Shown: positions 1 to 5,695, numbered from the stretch's first letter. The stretch: DNA of 10,061 nucleotides from Bacteroidaceae bacterium (GCA_017961965.1 JAGCWG010000255.1:1-10061), one strand, 5' to 3'. Program-made: numbers and translations. Notes: generated by a model from the sequence alone, not told the origin.

Positions 1-117
1 AGAAAAACTATTCAGCGTGATATTGCGTGTTTACAGGAGAGGAAACTCATACAATGGGTTGGAGCTGACAAGACTGGTCATTGGGAAATTGTCGTGAAGT
101 CTTTTGGTGATGTGTAG
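1..117 (+). CDS. C-terminal end of a winged-helix ATP-binding (AlbA_2/RecG-like) or Fic-type protein, partial
   Basis: Frame 1 is open from the window edge to a TAG at 115-117 and encodes 38 residues. The segment RKTIQRDIACLQERKLI followed by QWVGADKTGHWEI looks like the recognition helix and wing of a winged helix-turn-helix. That pattern (R-T-I-x-R-D-I-x-x-L, then V-G-A-D-K-x-G-x-W-E) is typical of the C-terminal DNA-binding tail of Bacteroidales putative ATP-binding proteins with an AlbA_2/Schlafen-like N-terminus, and it also ends some Fic proteins. The N-terminal domain that would decide between these lies outside the window. The reading frame and C-terminus are secure; the family name is recalled from pattern only. 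Confidence 0.6.
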   Translation, partial: RKTIQRDIACLQERKLIQWVGADKTGHWEIVVKSFGDV

Positions 118-131
118 TCTTTGTGTTTTTA

Positions 132-203
132 TCATTGTGATTCACTGACGAGCCACTGGACCAGTCTGTTGAACTCGTCAATTGTGGATATTGTAACATT
201 CAT
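132..203 (-). CDS. Tiny ORF (23 aa) overlapping the end of the antitoxin-like gene; possible remnant
   Basis: An ATG at 203-201 overlaps the TGA of the upstream minus-strand gene in an ATGA arrangement, the usual layout for translationally coupled antitoxin-toxin pairs. The frame encodes MNVTISTIDEFNRLVQWLVS plus three residues and ends at a TGA at 134-132. No RelE/ParE-like signature is visible, and no other frame continues it as a longer toxin. It could be the truncated start of a lost partner gene, a small coupled peptide, or chance. A stem (146-152 pairing with 174-180, with an inner 155-159/161-165 pair) lies inside it. Confidence 0.22.
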   Translation of the reverse strand: MNVTISTIDEFNRLVQWLVSESQ

Positions 204-451
204 GCTTCTTTCATTTCAAATTCTTCTATCAAGTCGTCCAATGATTGTAACTTGCGTCCTTCTCTCTTTGCACGTTTCACCTCGTCAAGAGCACGTGTGA
301 GTGTTTCCTTGACGTATGCTTTCTGTTGTGCTGTCTTGGTATCTTCTGCTGTTGGCTCGAGGAGTTTGCCAGCAAGCCACTCACGGTCTTTCCTCTTGAG
401 CGAGAGACTTTCGATGTATGTCCACAGATTGTTTAATGCTAATGCAGTCAT
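200..451 (-). CDS. Small antitoxin-like protein without an evident toxin
   Basis: This gene encodes 83 residues beginning MTALALNNLWTYIESLSLK, which resembles the MTALELN-type small proteins that Bacteroidota commonly encode just upstream of RelE/ParE-type toxins. The C-terminal half (from about residue 45, ending LQSLDDLIEEFEMKEA) is helical and rich in Lys, Arg and Glu, as expected for a toxin-wrapping antitoxin tail. A clear TAnnTTTG box lies 30 bases upstream, giving a short A-rich leader. The usual partner would follow on the minus strand, but only a 23-codon frame fits before the convergent gene ending at 117. The antitoxin role is inferred from resemblance and size; it may be an orphan antitoxin or an unrelated small regulator. 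Confidence 0.6.
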   Translation of the reverse strand: MTALALNNLWTYIESLSLKRKDREWLAGKLLEPTAEDTKTAQQKAYVKETLTRALDEVKRAKREGRKLQSLDDLIEEFEMKEA

Positions 452-480
452 AGTCTTAACATTTTATTTCTTTCTCGTTG

Positions 481-488
481 CAAAGATA
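481..488 (-). promoter_or_regulatory. Bacteroidetes -7 promoter box for the antitoxin-like gene
   Basis: Read on the minus strand the site is TATCTTTG, an exact match to TAnnTTTG. It lies 30 bases before the ATG at 451, so transcription would start about 20-25 bases ahead of the start codon. I see no good -33 TTTG box upstream. Confidence 0.6.
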
Positions 489-563
489 TGCTTTTTTTCC
501 CGCACATGGCATATTTATGAATAAAAAAAGATTAACATCTCCATAATCATAATGGGGCTCGTC

Positions 564-608
564 CATGTTTTTGTGCTCTTTGTGCCCTCCGTGTTTCATG
601 TTTGAGAG
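564..608. repeat. Short 9-base-period GTG repeat in the spacer
   Basis: GTG triplets recur exactly nine bases apart at 573, 582 and 591 (units GTGCTCTTT, GTGCCCTCC, GTGTTTCAT), with weaker copies on each side. The rest of the 452-713 spacer holds the two divergent promoters and no gene. The pattern resembles the TTTGTGTCC-type repeats scattered between genes in many Bacteroidota. Confidence 0.45.
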
Positions 609-670
609 TTGTTGTTACCTTTTTGTGTGAATAATTTTTTGCTTTGTTTTTCTTATCCAGAATAAATGCC

Positions 671-678
671 TATATTTG
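671..678 (+). promoter_or_regulatory. Bacteroidetes -7 promoter box for the nitroreductase; decides its start
   Basis: TATATTTG is an exact TAnnTTTG match. A TTTG at 643-646 could be a -33 element, though the 24-base gap is longer than usual. Transcription would start near 685, downstream of the upstream ATG at 666, which makes 714 the only sensible start codon. Confidence 0.65.
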
Positions 679-713
679 TGGCGAAATCAAGAACAAAAAC
701 AAAGAATAAGACT

Positions 714-1241
714 ATGACAGACTTTAAGACACTCGTACAGACACGCCGAAGCGTGCGCAAATATACAGACCAGCCTATTGATGCTGACGATTTGAATACT
801 ATTCTTCGTGCTGCTCTCATGTCGCCTACGGGCAAGAGCGTGAGAGGATGGCATTTTATCGTGGTGGATGACAAGAACGTGCTCGAGAAAATGTCGCTCT
901 GTCGCCCTATGGGCAGCCAGTTCCTTGCAGAGGCGAAGGTTGCCATCGTCGTATTGGGTGACCACGAGTTGACAGACGTATGGACAGAGGATGCTTCGAT
1001 TGCAGCCGTCACTATGCAGTATCAGGCTGCTGACCTTGGCATCGGCTCATGTTGGTGTCAGATTCGCAATCGTTACATGAACGATAGCGAGAGTGCAGAC
1101 AACGTACTCCGTTTCCTTCTTCATTATCCTCAGAACCTTATTGCTGAGTGCGTCATCGGTCTTGGCTATCCTGCTCAGGAGCGCAAGCCCCAGAATGAGG
1201 ATAGCCTCAAGTGGGAGAACGTACATGTAGGAGAGTATTAG
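714..1241 (+). CDS. Nitroreductase-family flavoprotein
   Basis: This 175-residue protein belongs to the FMN-dependent NAD(P)H nitroreductase family, whose members reduce nitro compounds, quinones or other acceptors in the cytoplasm, usually as homodimers. The N-terminal FMN phosphate-binding motif is clear: RRSVRKY at residues 11-17, then MSPTGKSVRGWHF at 36-48, where the family has SPTxxNxQPW. The C-terminal half contains AVTMQYQAADLGIGSCW and VIGLGYPAQERKP, the usual second FMN-contact region. The frame extends upstream to an ATG at 666, but the promoter box at 671-678 lies inside that extension and family members start at the MTDFKTL position, so 714 is chosen. It looks monocistronic, with its own promoter and a GC-rich hairpin at its end. 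The substrate cannot be told from sequence. Confidence 0.9.
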   Translation: MTDFKTLVQTRRSVRKYTDQPIDADDLNTILRAALMSPTGKSVRGWHFIVVDDKNVLEKMSLCRPMGSQFLAEAKVAIVVLGDHELTDVWTEDASIAAVTMQYQAADLGIGSCWCQIRNRYMNDSESADNVLRFLLHYPQNLIAECVIGLGYPAQERKPQNEDSLKWENVHVGEY

Positions 1242-1266
1242 CCCCCCGTCCCCCAAAGGGGGCGGC
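1241..1266 (+). terminator. GC-rich hairpin at the end of the nitroreductase gene
   Basis: Five C (1250-1254) and five G (1258-1262) form a tight stem around an AAA loop, extended by GCC (1241-1243) and GGC (1264-1266) with unpaired bases between. It begins at the last base of the stop codon. The tract after it is only mildly T-rich, so termination is likely but weak. It resembles the C-run/G-run spacer repeat that also appears at 3126-3176. Confidence 0.45.
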
Positions 1267-1324
1267 CTCCGGATTTGCTTCTCCTTTAACAGGTTTTGCA
1301 AGAATTAGTTTGGACGATGTTTTT

Positions 1325-1576
1325 CCTAACCACGAATTACACGAATGAACACGAACTTTCAATTCCTATAGGTAAGCTCTATTACACTAAGACAACACGT
1401 GTTGTCTGCGAATGGCACGAATGCCGTTCGGAGAATTGACGGTTAAATGAATTCGTGAAATTGGCTGCGCCGAGCTAAAGGTTCGTAATTGTACGAGCAA
1501 TTCTTCGTGAAATACACATGGATGGTCAATGTATAGGAGAAAAGTTAGTGAAAATTCGTGTAATTCGTGTTTGAAG
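1325..1576. repeat. Palindromic intergenic repeat element with inverted arms
   Basis: The gene-free stretch 1242-1634 is dominated by this element. The left arm (1325-1370) and right arm (1532-1576) are imperfect inverted repeats. They share 15-16 identical bases around CACGAATTACACGAAT, then CAC.AACTTT, and then TCCTATA (1364-1370) against TATAGGA (1532-1538). Within each arm the CACGAA word recurs at 9-10 base spacing. The centre holds a perfect 16-base palindrome, GACAACACGTGTTGTC at 1391-1406, and further TTCGTGAAAT copies near 1453 and 1505. No ORF of note and no transposase lies inside, and I see no target duplication. The CACGAATTACACGAAT word is, from memory, a common dispersed intergenic repeat in Bacteroidota and some Planctomycetes. 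Confidence 0.65.
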
Positions 1577-1634
1577 AAGATCCACCATGAATATGAAGGA
1601 TTCTAAAGTCTCTCAACGATAAACTCTCAACGTT

Positions 1635-2396
1635 ATGAAGATAGTATTTATTGGCGCAGGCAATCTCGCCACTAATTTGTCGAAGGCATTGTATCGTGCA
1701 GGGCATGAGATATTGCAGGTGTATTCGCGTACGGCCGAGTCGGCACAGATGATGGCAGACCTCTTTGAATGTTCGGCCACCGTCTCGCTTGATGACGTAA
1801 GGACGGATGCGGATATGTATATATTCTCCGTGAAGGATAGTGTGCTTGAACAGTTGGCAAGGACGCTTGCTGCAAGGATAAAGGACAGACTATTTGTCCA
1901 TACTGCAGGAAGTATGCAGATGGATGTTCTGCCAGTGGAGCGTAGGGGAGTGCTTTATCCTATGCAGTCATTCAGTAAGACAAAGGAGGTGAACTTTCGT
2001 GAGATACCTGTCTTCATCGAGGCTAACAAGAATGATGACCTTGCTGTACTCAGGCAGTTGTCGGAGAGCATATCAGACAGGGTGTATGAAATGAGTTCAG
2101 ATGACCGTAAGTATCTGCATCTCTCTGCTGTGTTCTGCTGCAACTTTGCCAACCATTGCTATGATCTTGGAGCAAGGGTATTGGAGTCGCATGGCATACC
2201 TTTTGATGTCATGCTTCCACTCATAGATGAGACAGCAAGTAAGGTTCATACCCTTCATCCGCATGATGCACAGACTGGTCCTGCCGTACGTTGGGACGAG
2301 AATGTGATGACAAAGCAGCTTGAACTGCTTGAGGATGAAAGGATGAAACAGATATACAGGATGATGAGTGAAGGAATTCATGGAATGAGGAATTAG
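1635..2396 (+). CDS. Rossmann-fold/DUF2520 protein, oxidoreductase-like
   Basis: The 253-residue product begins MKIVFIGAGNLATNLSKAL, a dinucleotide-binding beta-alpha-beta motif (G7-A8-G9-N10-L11-A12) like that of F420-dependent NADP reductase and pyrroline-5-carboxylate reductase. Residues 1 to about 110 form the Rossmann part, including the strand FSVKDS and the VHTAGSMQMDVL segment. The rest (GVLYPMQSFSK onward, with AVFCCNFANHCYDLGARVLE and a final LHPHDAQTGPAVRWDE stretch) matches the DUF2520 C-terminal domain, an all-helical dimerisation domain in related dehydrogenases. The enzyme activity is unknown for the family. It sits just upstream of kdsC and maf, an arrangement I recall from other Bacteroidales. 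The last residues (GMRN) and the stop codon fall inside a GAATGAGGAATTAG repeat, so the C-terminal tail has apparently been shaped by the repeat. Confidence 0.85.
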   Translation: MKIVFIGAGNLATNLSKALYRAGHEILQVYSRTAESAQMMADLFECSATVSLDDVRTDADMYIFSVKDSVLEQLARTLAARIKDRLFVHTAGSMQMDVLPVERRGVLYPMQSFSKTKEVNFREIPVFIEANKNDDLAVLRQLSESISDRVYEMSSDDRKYLHLSAVFCCNFANHCYDLGARVLESHGIPFDVMLPLIDETASKVHTLHPHDAQTGPAVRWDENVMTKQLELLEDERMKQIYRMMSEGIHGMRN

Positions 2397-2462
2397 GAGT
2401 GAGGAATTAGAAATTACATGTCCGTTGATGGAAGTGAAAAGTGAAGAGTGAAAAGTGAAAAA
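2383..2462. repeat. Low-complexity tandem repeats (GAGGAATTAG and GTGAAAA types)
   Basis: Two copies of a GAATGAGGAATTAG-like unit (2383-2416) run across the stop codon of the upstream gene. They are followed by four close copies of an AGTGAAAA/AGTGAAG unit (2432-2460). The GAATTAG type recurs at 3190-3200 and 3242-3260. No gene or promoter box is visible between 2397 and 2600. Confidence 0.6.
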
Positions 2463-2487
2463 TATATTTTACTATGTTCGCTGATAA

Positions 2488-2597
2488 ACTCTCCACCGCG
2501 AGAACTAAAAAACTTAAAAACTCACAAACTCGAAAACTCGAAAACTCATTCTCCGCGAGAACTAAAAAACTCACAAACCTACAAACTCAAAAACTTA
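2488..2597 (+). repeat. AACTCAAAAACTT short-period repeat, two units
   Basis: Two units each start with a CTCC...CGCGAGAACTAAAAAACT header (about 2488-2510 and 2550-2570) and continue with AAACTC or AAACTT words every 8-10 bases. The second unit ends three bases before the kdsC start codon, so it forms the immediate leader of that gene. The same repeat occurs in both orientations at 6417-6580. Confidence 0.75.
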
Positions 2598-2600
2598 ATA

Positions 2601-3119
2601 ATGATAAACTACGATTTGACTAAGATACGGGCACTCTTCTTTGATGTGGATGGAGTGCTGTCGTGCGAGACGATACCGATGCATCCTAACGGTGACCCTA
2701 TGAGGACGGTCAACATCAAGGATGGCTATGCCATGCAGCATGCTGTGAAGTGTGGTCTTATTCTTGCCATCATCACGGGTGGAAGGACTGAGAGTGTGCG
2801 CAAGCGTTATGAGGGACTTGGTCTCAAGGATGTTATTCTCGGTGCTGCCGTGAAGATAAAGACGTATGAGGAATTGAAACAGAAGTATGGTCTCAAGGAT
2901 GAGGAGATACTCTATATGGGTGATGATATACCTGACTATGAGGTCATGCAGCATTGTGGTCTTCCTTGTTGTCCTGCTGATGCTGCGCCAGAGATAAAGG
3001 AGATTAGCAAGTACATATCCCATAAGAATGGTGGTATGGGTTGTGGCCGTGATGTCGTAGAGCAGGTTCTCAAGGCGCAAGGGCTATGGATGCACAACAG
3101 TAATGCATTTGGATGGTAA
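2601..3119 (+). CDS. kdsC: 3-deoxy-D-manno-octulosonate 8-phosphate phosphatase (KdsC)
   Basis: This 172-residue HAD-superfamily phosphatase has the C0-type size of KdsC. KdsC removes phosphate from Kdo-8-phosphate to give Kdo for the lipopolysaccharide inner core. All four HAD motifs are visible: FFDVDGVL with nucleophile D15 and D17, T59 in IITGGR, K85 in [12 protein letters not shown], and GDDIPD (G107-D112) for magnesium binding. The segment [13 protein letters not shown] is also typical. An open frame continues upstream to an ATG at 2448, but that extension translates only repeat DNA, so [20 protein letters not shown] at 2601 is taken as the start. Other HAD members such as the N-acylneuraminate cytidylyltransferase tail domain are similar, but the stand-alone length and the maf neighbour favour KdsC. 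Confidence 0.9.
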   Translation: MINYDLTKIRALFFDVDGVLSCETIPMHPNGDPMRTVNIKDGYAMQHAVKCGLILAIITGGRTESVRKRYEGLGLKDVILGAAVKIKTYEELKQKYGLKDEEILYMGDDIPDYEVMQHCGLPCCPADAAPEIKEISKYISHKNGGMGCGRDVVEQVLKAQGLWMHNSNAFGW

Positions 3120-3125
3120 AAATGA

Positions 3126-3182
3126 GGCCCCACCCCGGCCCTCCCGTGTGGAGGGGGAAGGAACACCGAAGGGGCCGTTTTT
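3126..3182 (+). terminator. Nested GC-rich hairpin with T-run after kdsC
   Basis: GGCCCC (3126-3131) can pair with GGGGCC (3171-3176), and inside it CCCTCC (3139-3144) pairs with GGAGGG (3150-3155) around a five-base loop. The outer stem is followed by TTTTT at 3178-3182, giving an intrinsic terminator layout seven bases after the kdsC stop. It is also a GC-rich dispersed repeat by appearance. Confidence 0.55.
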
Positions 3183-3200
3183 CTTGAATGATGAATTAGG

Positions 3201-3235
3201 AACTAAGCGAAGCGGTCTCACTGACCGTAGGGAAG
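3201..3235 (+). repeat. 35-base repeat, copy 1 (inverted copy at 5696-5730)
   Basis: The unit begins AACTAAGCGAAGCGGTC and ends GACCGTAGGGAAG. It contains a small hairpin (CGGTC/GACCG with a five-base loop). The copy at 5696-5730 is its reverse complement with one mismatch in 35. It is embedded here in GAATTAG-type repeat DNA. Confidence 0.8.
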
Positions 3236-3236
3236 G

Positions 3237-3310
3237 AATGTGGAATGAGGAATTAGGAATGGGTAGTTCCGCATGGCAATTTTGAATTATGAATTATGCA
3301 TTATGAATTT
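3237..3310. repeat. GGAATTAG and GAATTATG repeats upstream of maf
   Basis: GGAATGAGGAATTAGGAATG at about 3242-3261 repeats the motif at 2382-2400, and GAATTATGAATTATGCATTATGAATT (3284-3309) is a near-perfect 9-base-period tandem. An open frame through this region from 3273 joins maf in frame, but it only translates the repeat. Confidence 0.6.
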
Positions 3311-3320
3311 CGAAAGGGTT

Positions 3321-3896
3321 ATGAATTTATCTAAGTATCGCATTATACTTGCAAGTAATTCTCCTCGCAGAAAGGAGTTGCTTGGTGGATTGGGACTCAA
3401 GTTTGAGGTACGTACCATTCCTGGAATAGATGAAAGTTATCCGTCTGACCTGAAAGGGGAGGATATCCCTAAGTATATCTCTGGTCAGAAGGCAAAGGCA
3501 TACAGGGACAGCATGGCAGATGATGAACTGATTATCACAGCAGACACTATCGTGTATGTCGATGGTGAGGTGCTTGGCAAGCCTAAGGATGCTGATGATG
3601 CCCGCAGGATGTTCCATCTGATGCGTGGCAGGACTCATGAGGTCATTACAGGTGTCAGTATTGTAACAAAGGAGAAGACCATTCAGTTTGCAACAACCAC
3701 AAAGGTTACATTTACCGACCTGACGGATGAGGAGATTGACTACTACATCAATAACTACAAGCCATTCGACAAGGCTGGTGCTTACGGCATACAGGAATGG
3801 ATTGGTTATGTCGGTATCACGGGTATTGAGGGGTCTTACTATAATGTGGTAGGATTGCCTGTTCAGAGACTATATACAGAGTTGAAAAAGCTTTGA
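3321..3896 (+). CDS. maf: Maf-family nucleotide pyrophosphatase (probable dTTP/UTP type)
   Basis: The 191-residue protein carries the Maf signatures in order: ILASNSPRRKELL (S12-N13-S14-P15-R16-R17), TADTIVYVDGEVLGKPKD with the probable catalytic D75, GRTHEVITGV, FDKAGAYGIQ, and GSYYNVVGLP. Maf enzymes hydrolyse non-canonical or canonical NTPs to NMP and pyrophosphate and are linked to nucleotide-pool sanitation and septum control. The KAGAYGIQ motif is that of the YhdE group (dTTP and UTP), by family knowledge. ATGs at 3273 and 3303 are in frame, but they lie in or beside repeat DNA; MNLSKYRIILASNSPRR matches the length of relatives, so 3321 is preferred. It ends 39 bases before the Lrp gene, which may be co-transcribed. 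Confidence 0.9.
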   Translation: MNLSKYRIILASNSPRRKELLGGLGLKFEVRTIPGIDESYPSDLKGEDIPKYISGQKAKAYRDSMADDELIITADTIVYVDGEVLGKPKDADDARRMFHLMRGRTHEVITGVSIVTKEKTIQFATTTKVTFTDLTDEEIDYYINNYKPFDKAGAYGIQEWIGYVGITGIEGSYYNVVGLPVQRLYTELKKL

Positions 3897-3935
3897 TTCT
3901 AAAAAAAGCTAAGGTTGAATAAACGATAGTGAATT

Positions 3936-4403
3936 ATGACTACACACGAGCTTGATGAAATTGATATCAATATCTTGCGACTGTTGCAGGATAATAGTAG
4001 GCTGACGACAAAGGAATTGGCGCAGAAGATACATCTATCTACAACGCCTACATTTGAACGCCAACGCCGACTGGAACGTATGGGTTATATCAAGAAGTAT
4101 GTCGCCATCCTTGATGCCGAACGTCTGGAGCGCGGCTTCGTCGTGTTCTGTTCTGTAAGTATGAAACAGATAAACCATTCCATTGCACAGACATTTACAG
4201 AGAAGGTGGAAGCATGGAATGAGGTGACTGAGTGTTACAACACGAGTGGTGACGGTGATTATATGCTCAAGGTATGTGTCAGCAGTATGCAGCAATACCA
4301 GAAGTTCGTCCTTGAGAAACTTGGACAGTTTGAGTATGTGGCTCATGTTCGTAGCATCTTCGTTATGGATACTTTAAAATTGAGTTATGGATTACCACTT
4401 TAA
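3936..4403 (+). CDS. Lrp/AsnC-family transcriptional regulator
   Basis: The 155-residue protein starts with LDEIDINILRLLQDNSRLT, the usual first helix of Lrp/AsnC regulators. The helix-turn-helix follows (TTKELAQKIHLSTTPTFERQRRLERMGYIKKYVAIL, about residues 24-59), where Bacteroidales members have TPVFERIKRLE. Residues about 66-150 form the RAM ligand-binding and oligomerisation domain, with the conserved turn TSGDGDYMLKV. Such proteins form octameric discs that bind DNA in response to amino acids or other small molecules. The gene overlaps the next by 17 bases in another frame, so the two are translated together and the regulator may control its own operon. No TAnnTTTG box is visible in the 39-base gap after maf, so it may be read from upstream. 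Confidence 0.92.
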   Translation: MTTHELDEIDINILRLLQDNSRLTTKELAQKIHLSTTPTFERQRRLERMGYIKKYVAILDAERLERGFVVFCSVSMKQINHSIAQTFTEKVEAWNEVTECYNTSGDGDYMLKVCVSSMQQYQKFVLEKLGQFEYVAHVRSIFVMDTLKLSYGLPL

Positions 4404-5571
4404 TACTCTTATCATCGGAGGAGGCCCTTCGGGTAGCAGTTGCGGTATATCGCTGCTGAATGGTGGTGCAAGCTGTTGTATTGTGGACCGTTATTCGTTC
4501 CCAAGGGTCAAGCTATGTGCTGGTTTGTTCACAGGTAAGTCGCAGGAATGCCTCAAGTCTGTACTCGGACAGGATGTATATGACGATGTCATGCGTAAGG
4601 TGCTGATGGCAAAGGAAGACACATTCTCATTGTACAAGGGAATGACATCGCTTGTGTCATGTAACCTTCAGAAAGAAGAGAACCAGCCTTTGTCACTTCG
4701 TCATACGGATTGCCGTATAAGGCTGGTGAATCGTCCTTTGCTTGACGAACAACTTATCAAGCATTATGTGTCGTTGGGTGGCATGCTCGTAGAGAATGAT
4801 GCCGTCAAGGATATTGACTTTGAGGCAAAGGTGGCAACCTTGACTTCGGGCAGAACCATAAGGTATGAACATCTTGTTGCTGCTGATGGTGCAAATAGTA
4901 CGACAGAGCATCTTCTTGCCAAACATGATGAGGGTTTTGTCAAGAAGGACAAGAGTGCCATGTGTATAGAGATAAATGTTGACAGGAGTGACTTGGATAT
5001 CGGTGGAGTCAATATATATTTTGATATTGTCAAGGGCAGTTATGCGTGGGTGTTCTCCAAGGGTGAGAAGGTTTGTATAGGACTTGTTAAGCTTCCTTGG
5101 CAGAATGATGTTGATGTGAACAGGACTATGCTTTCGTTCTGCGATATGCTGGGCGTTAAGAACATGGACAAGTATCCGCTCAGGGGAGCTATGTTGCCTT
5201 TCGGTAATATATTGCCAAAGCCAGTATGGAAGGATTCTGTGTTCTTCGTGGGTGATGCGGCTGGACTTGTTGAACCTCTGACGGGTGAAGGCATCTATTA
5301 TGCCTTGCAGAGTGGACAATATGCAGCAGAGAGTATAATTGCAGATTCAATGGAGATGTACATGGAAAAGGTGGCTTACCTTCATGCTCTTATAAACAAG
5401 GGACGTTATTACCAGTCGTTACTTGAAAAGAAGTTCACATCTAAGTTGTTCTTCCGTCATGCGCATCGTCATCCACACTTTATCTCTCATTTCTATCTTA
5501 GTCAGATAGAGCATGCATCTCTTGATTCGTTCCTTAAGATTGTGTGGAAATATAAATGTAAGAAACTGTAG
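4387..5571 (+). CDS. Geranylgeranyl-reductase-like FAD-dependent oxidoreductase
   Basis: The 394-residue protein has the full layout of the geranylgeranyl reductase/flavin monooxygenase-like family. The N-terminal FAD motif is TLIIGGGPSGSSCGISL (G11-G12-G13-P14-S15-G16), followed by KLCAGLFTGKS, which replaces the family's CGGGL segment. GSYAWVFSKGEKVCIGLVK corresponds to the YxWxFP...VGLG motif, and the second FAD motif is FFVGDAAGLVEPLTGEGIYYALQSG (GDAAG at 289-293). There is no signal peptide. Relatives reduce double bonds of isoprenoid chains in archaeal lipids, chlorophyll or quinones; the substrate in Bacteroidales is not known to me. Its start lies inside the end of the Lrp gene, implying coupled translation and shared regulation. 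A strong hairpin terminator follows. Confidence 0.85.
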   Translation: MDYHFNTLIIGGGPSGSSCGISLLNGGASCCIVDRYSFPRVKLCAGLFTGKSQECLKSVLGQDVYDDVMRKVLMAKEDTFSLYKGMTSLVSCNLQKEENQPLSLRHTDCRIRLVNRPLLDEQLIKHYVSLGGMLVENDAVKDIDFEAKVATLTSGRTIRYEHLVAADGANSTTEHLLAKHDEGFVKKDKSAMCIEINVDRSDLDIGGVNIYFDIVKGSYAWVFSKGEKVCIGLVKLPWQNDVDVNRTMLSFCDMLGVKNMDKYPLRGAMLPFGNILPKPVWKDSVFFVGDAAGLVEPLTGEGIYYALQSGQYAAESIIADSMEMYMEKVAYLHALINKGRYYQSLLEKKFTSKLFFRHAHRHPHFISHFYLSQIEHASLDSFLKIVWKYKCKKL

Positions 5572-5575
5572 AAGT

Positions 5576-5647
5576 AAAATGGAGTAAAAAGACGATAGTC
5601 TGTCCGTTGATTTGTTCAGACATGGTAACGTCTCTTTACTCCATTTT
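5576..5647. terminator. Long hairpin terminator between convergent genes
   Basis: Left arm 5576-5594 (AAAATGGAGTAAAAAGACG) pairs with right arm 5629-5647 at 18 of 19 positions. A smaller GTCTG/CAGAC stem sits in the loop. The right arm runs into six T on the plus strand, and the left arm provides a shorter T-run on the minus strand, so it can serve both the flavoprotein gene and the kinase gene converging on it. Confidence 0.75.
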
Positions 5648-5695
5648 TTATCTATTTATTCCTCTTTACTACAAGAAAAATAAAAATCTTAATTA

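Noticed and set aside
666..713. Upstream ATG start for the nitroreductase
   Set aside because: The -7 promoter box at 671-678 lies within this extension, and the family motif spacing fits a start at 714.
1325..1576. Insertion sequence
   Set aside because: Inverted arms are present, but there is no transposase frame and no visible target-site duplication.
2448..2600. 51-residue N-terminal extension of KdsC
   Set aside because: It translates only the GTGAAAA and AACTCAAAAACTT repeats, and KdsC proteins start near [18 protein letters not shown].
2595..3080. 161-codon minus-strand frame
   Set aside because: It lies entirely opposite kdsC, which has all HAD motifs.
3103..3285. 60-codon plus-strand frame after kdsC
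   Set aside because: It overlaps the kdsC end and reads through the GC-rich hairpin, the 35-base repeat and GAATTAG repeats, so it is not a plausible protein.
3889..3911. Terminator at the end of maf (AGCTTT...AAAGCT)
   Set aside because: The stem is only six A/T-rich pairs and no T-run follows on the plus strand.
4693..5319. 208-codon minus-strand frame
   Set aside because: It is antisense to the flavoprotein gene, whose motifs are unmistakable; the antisense product has no recognisable features.
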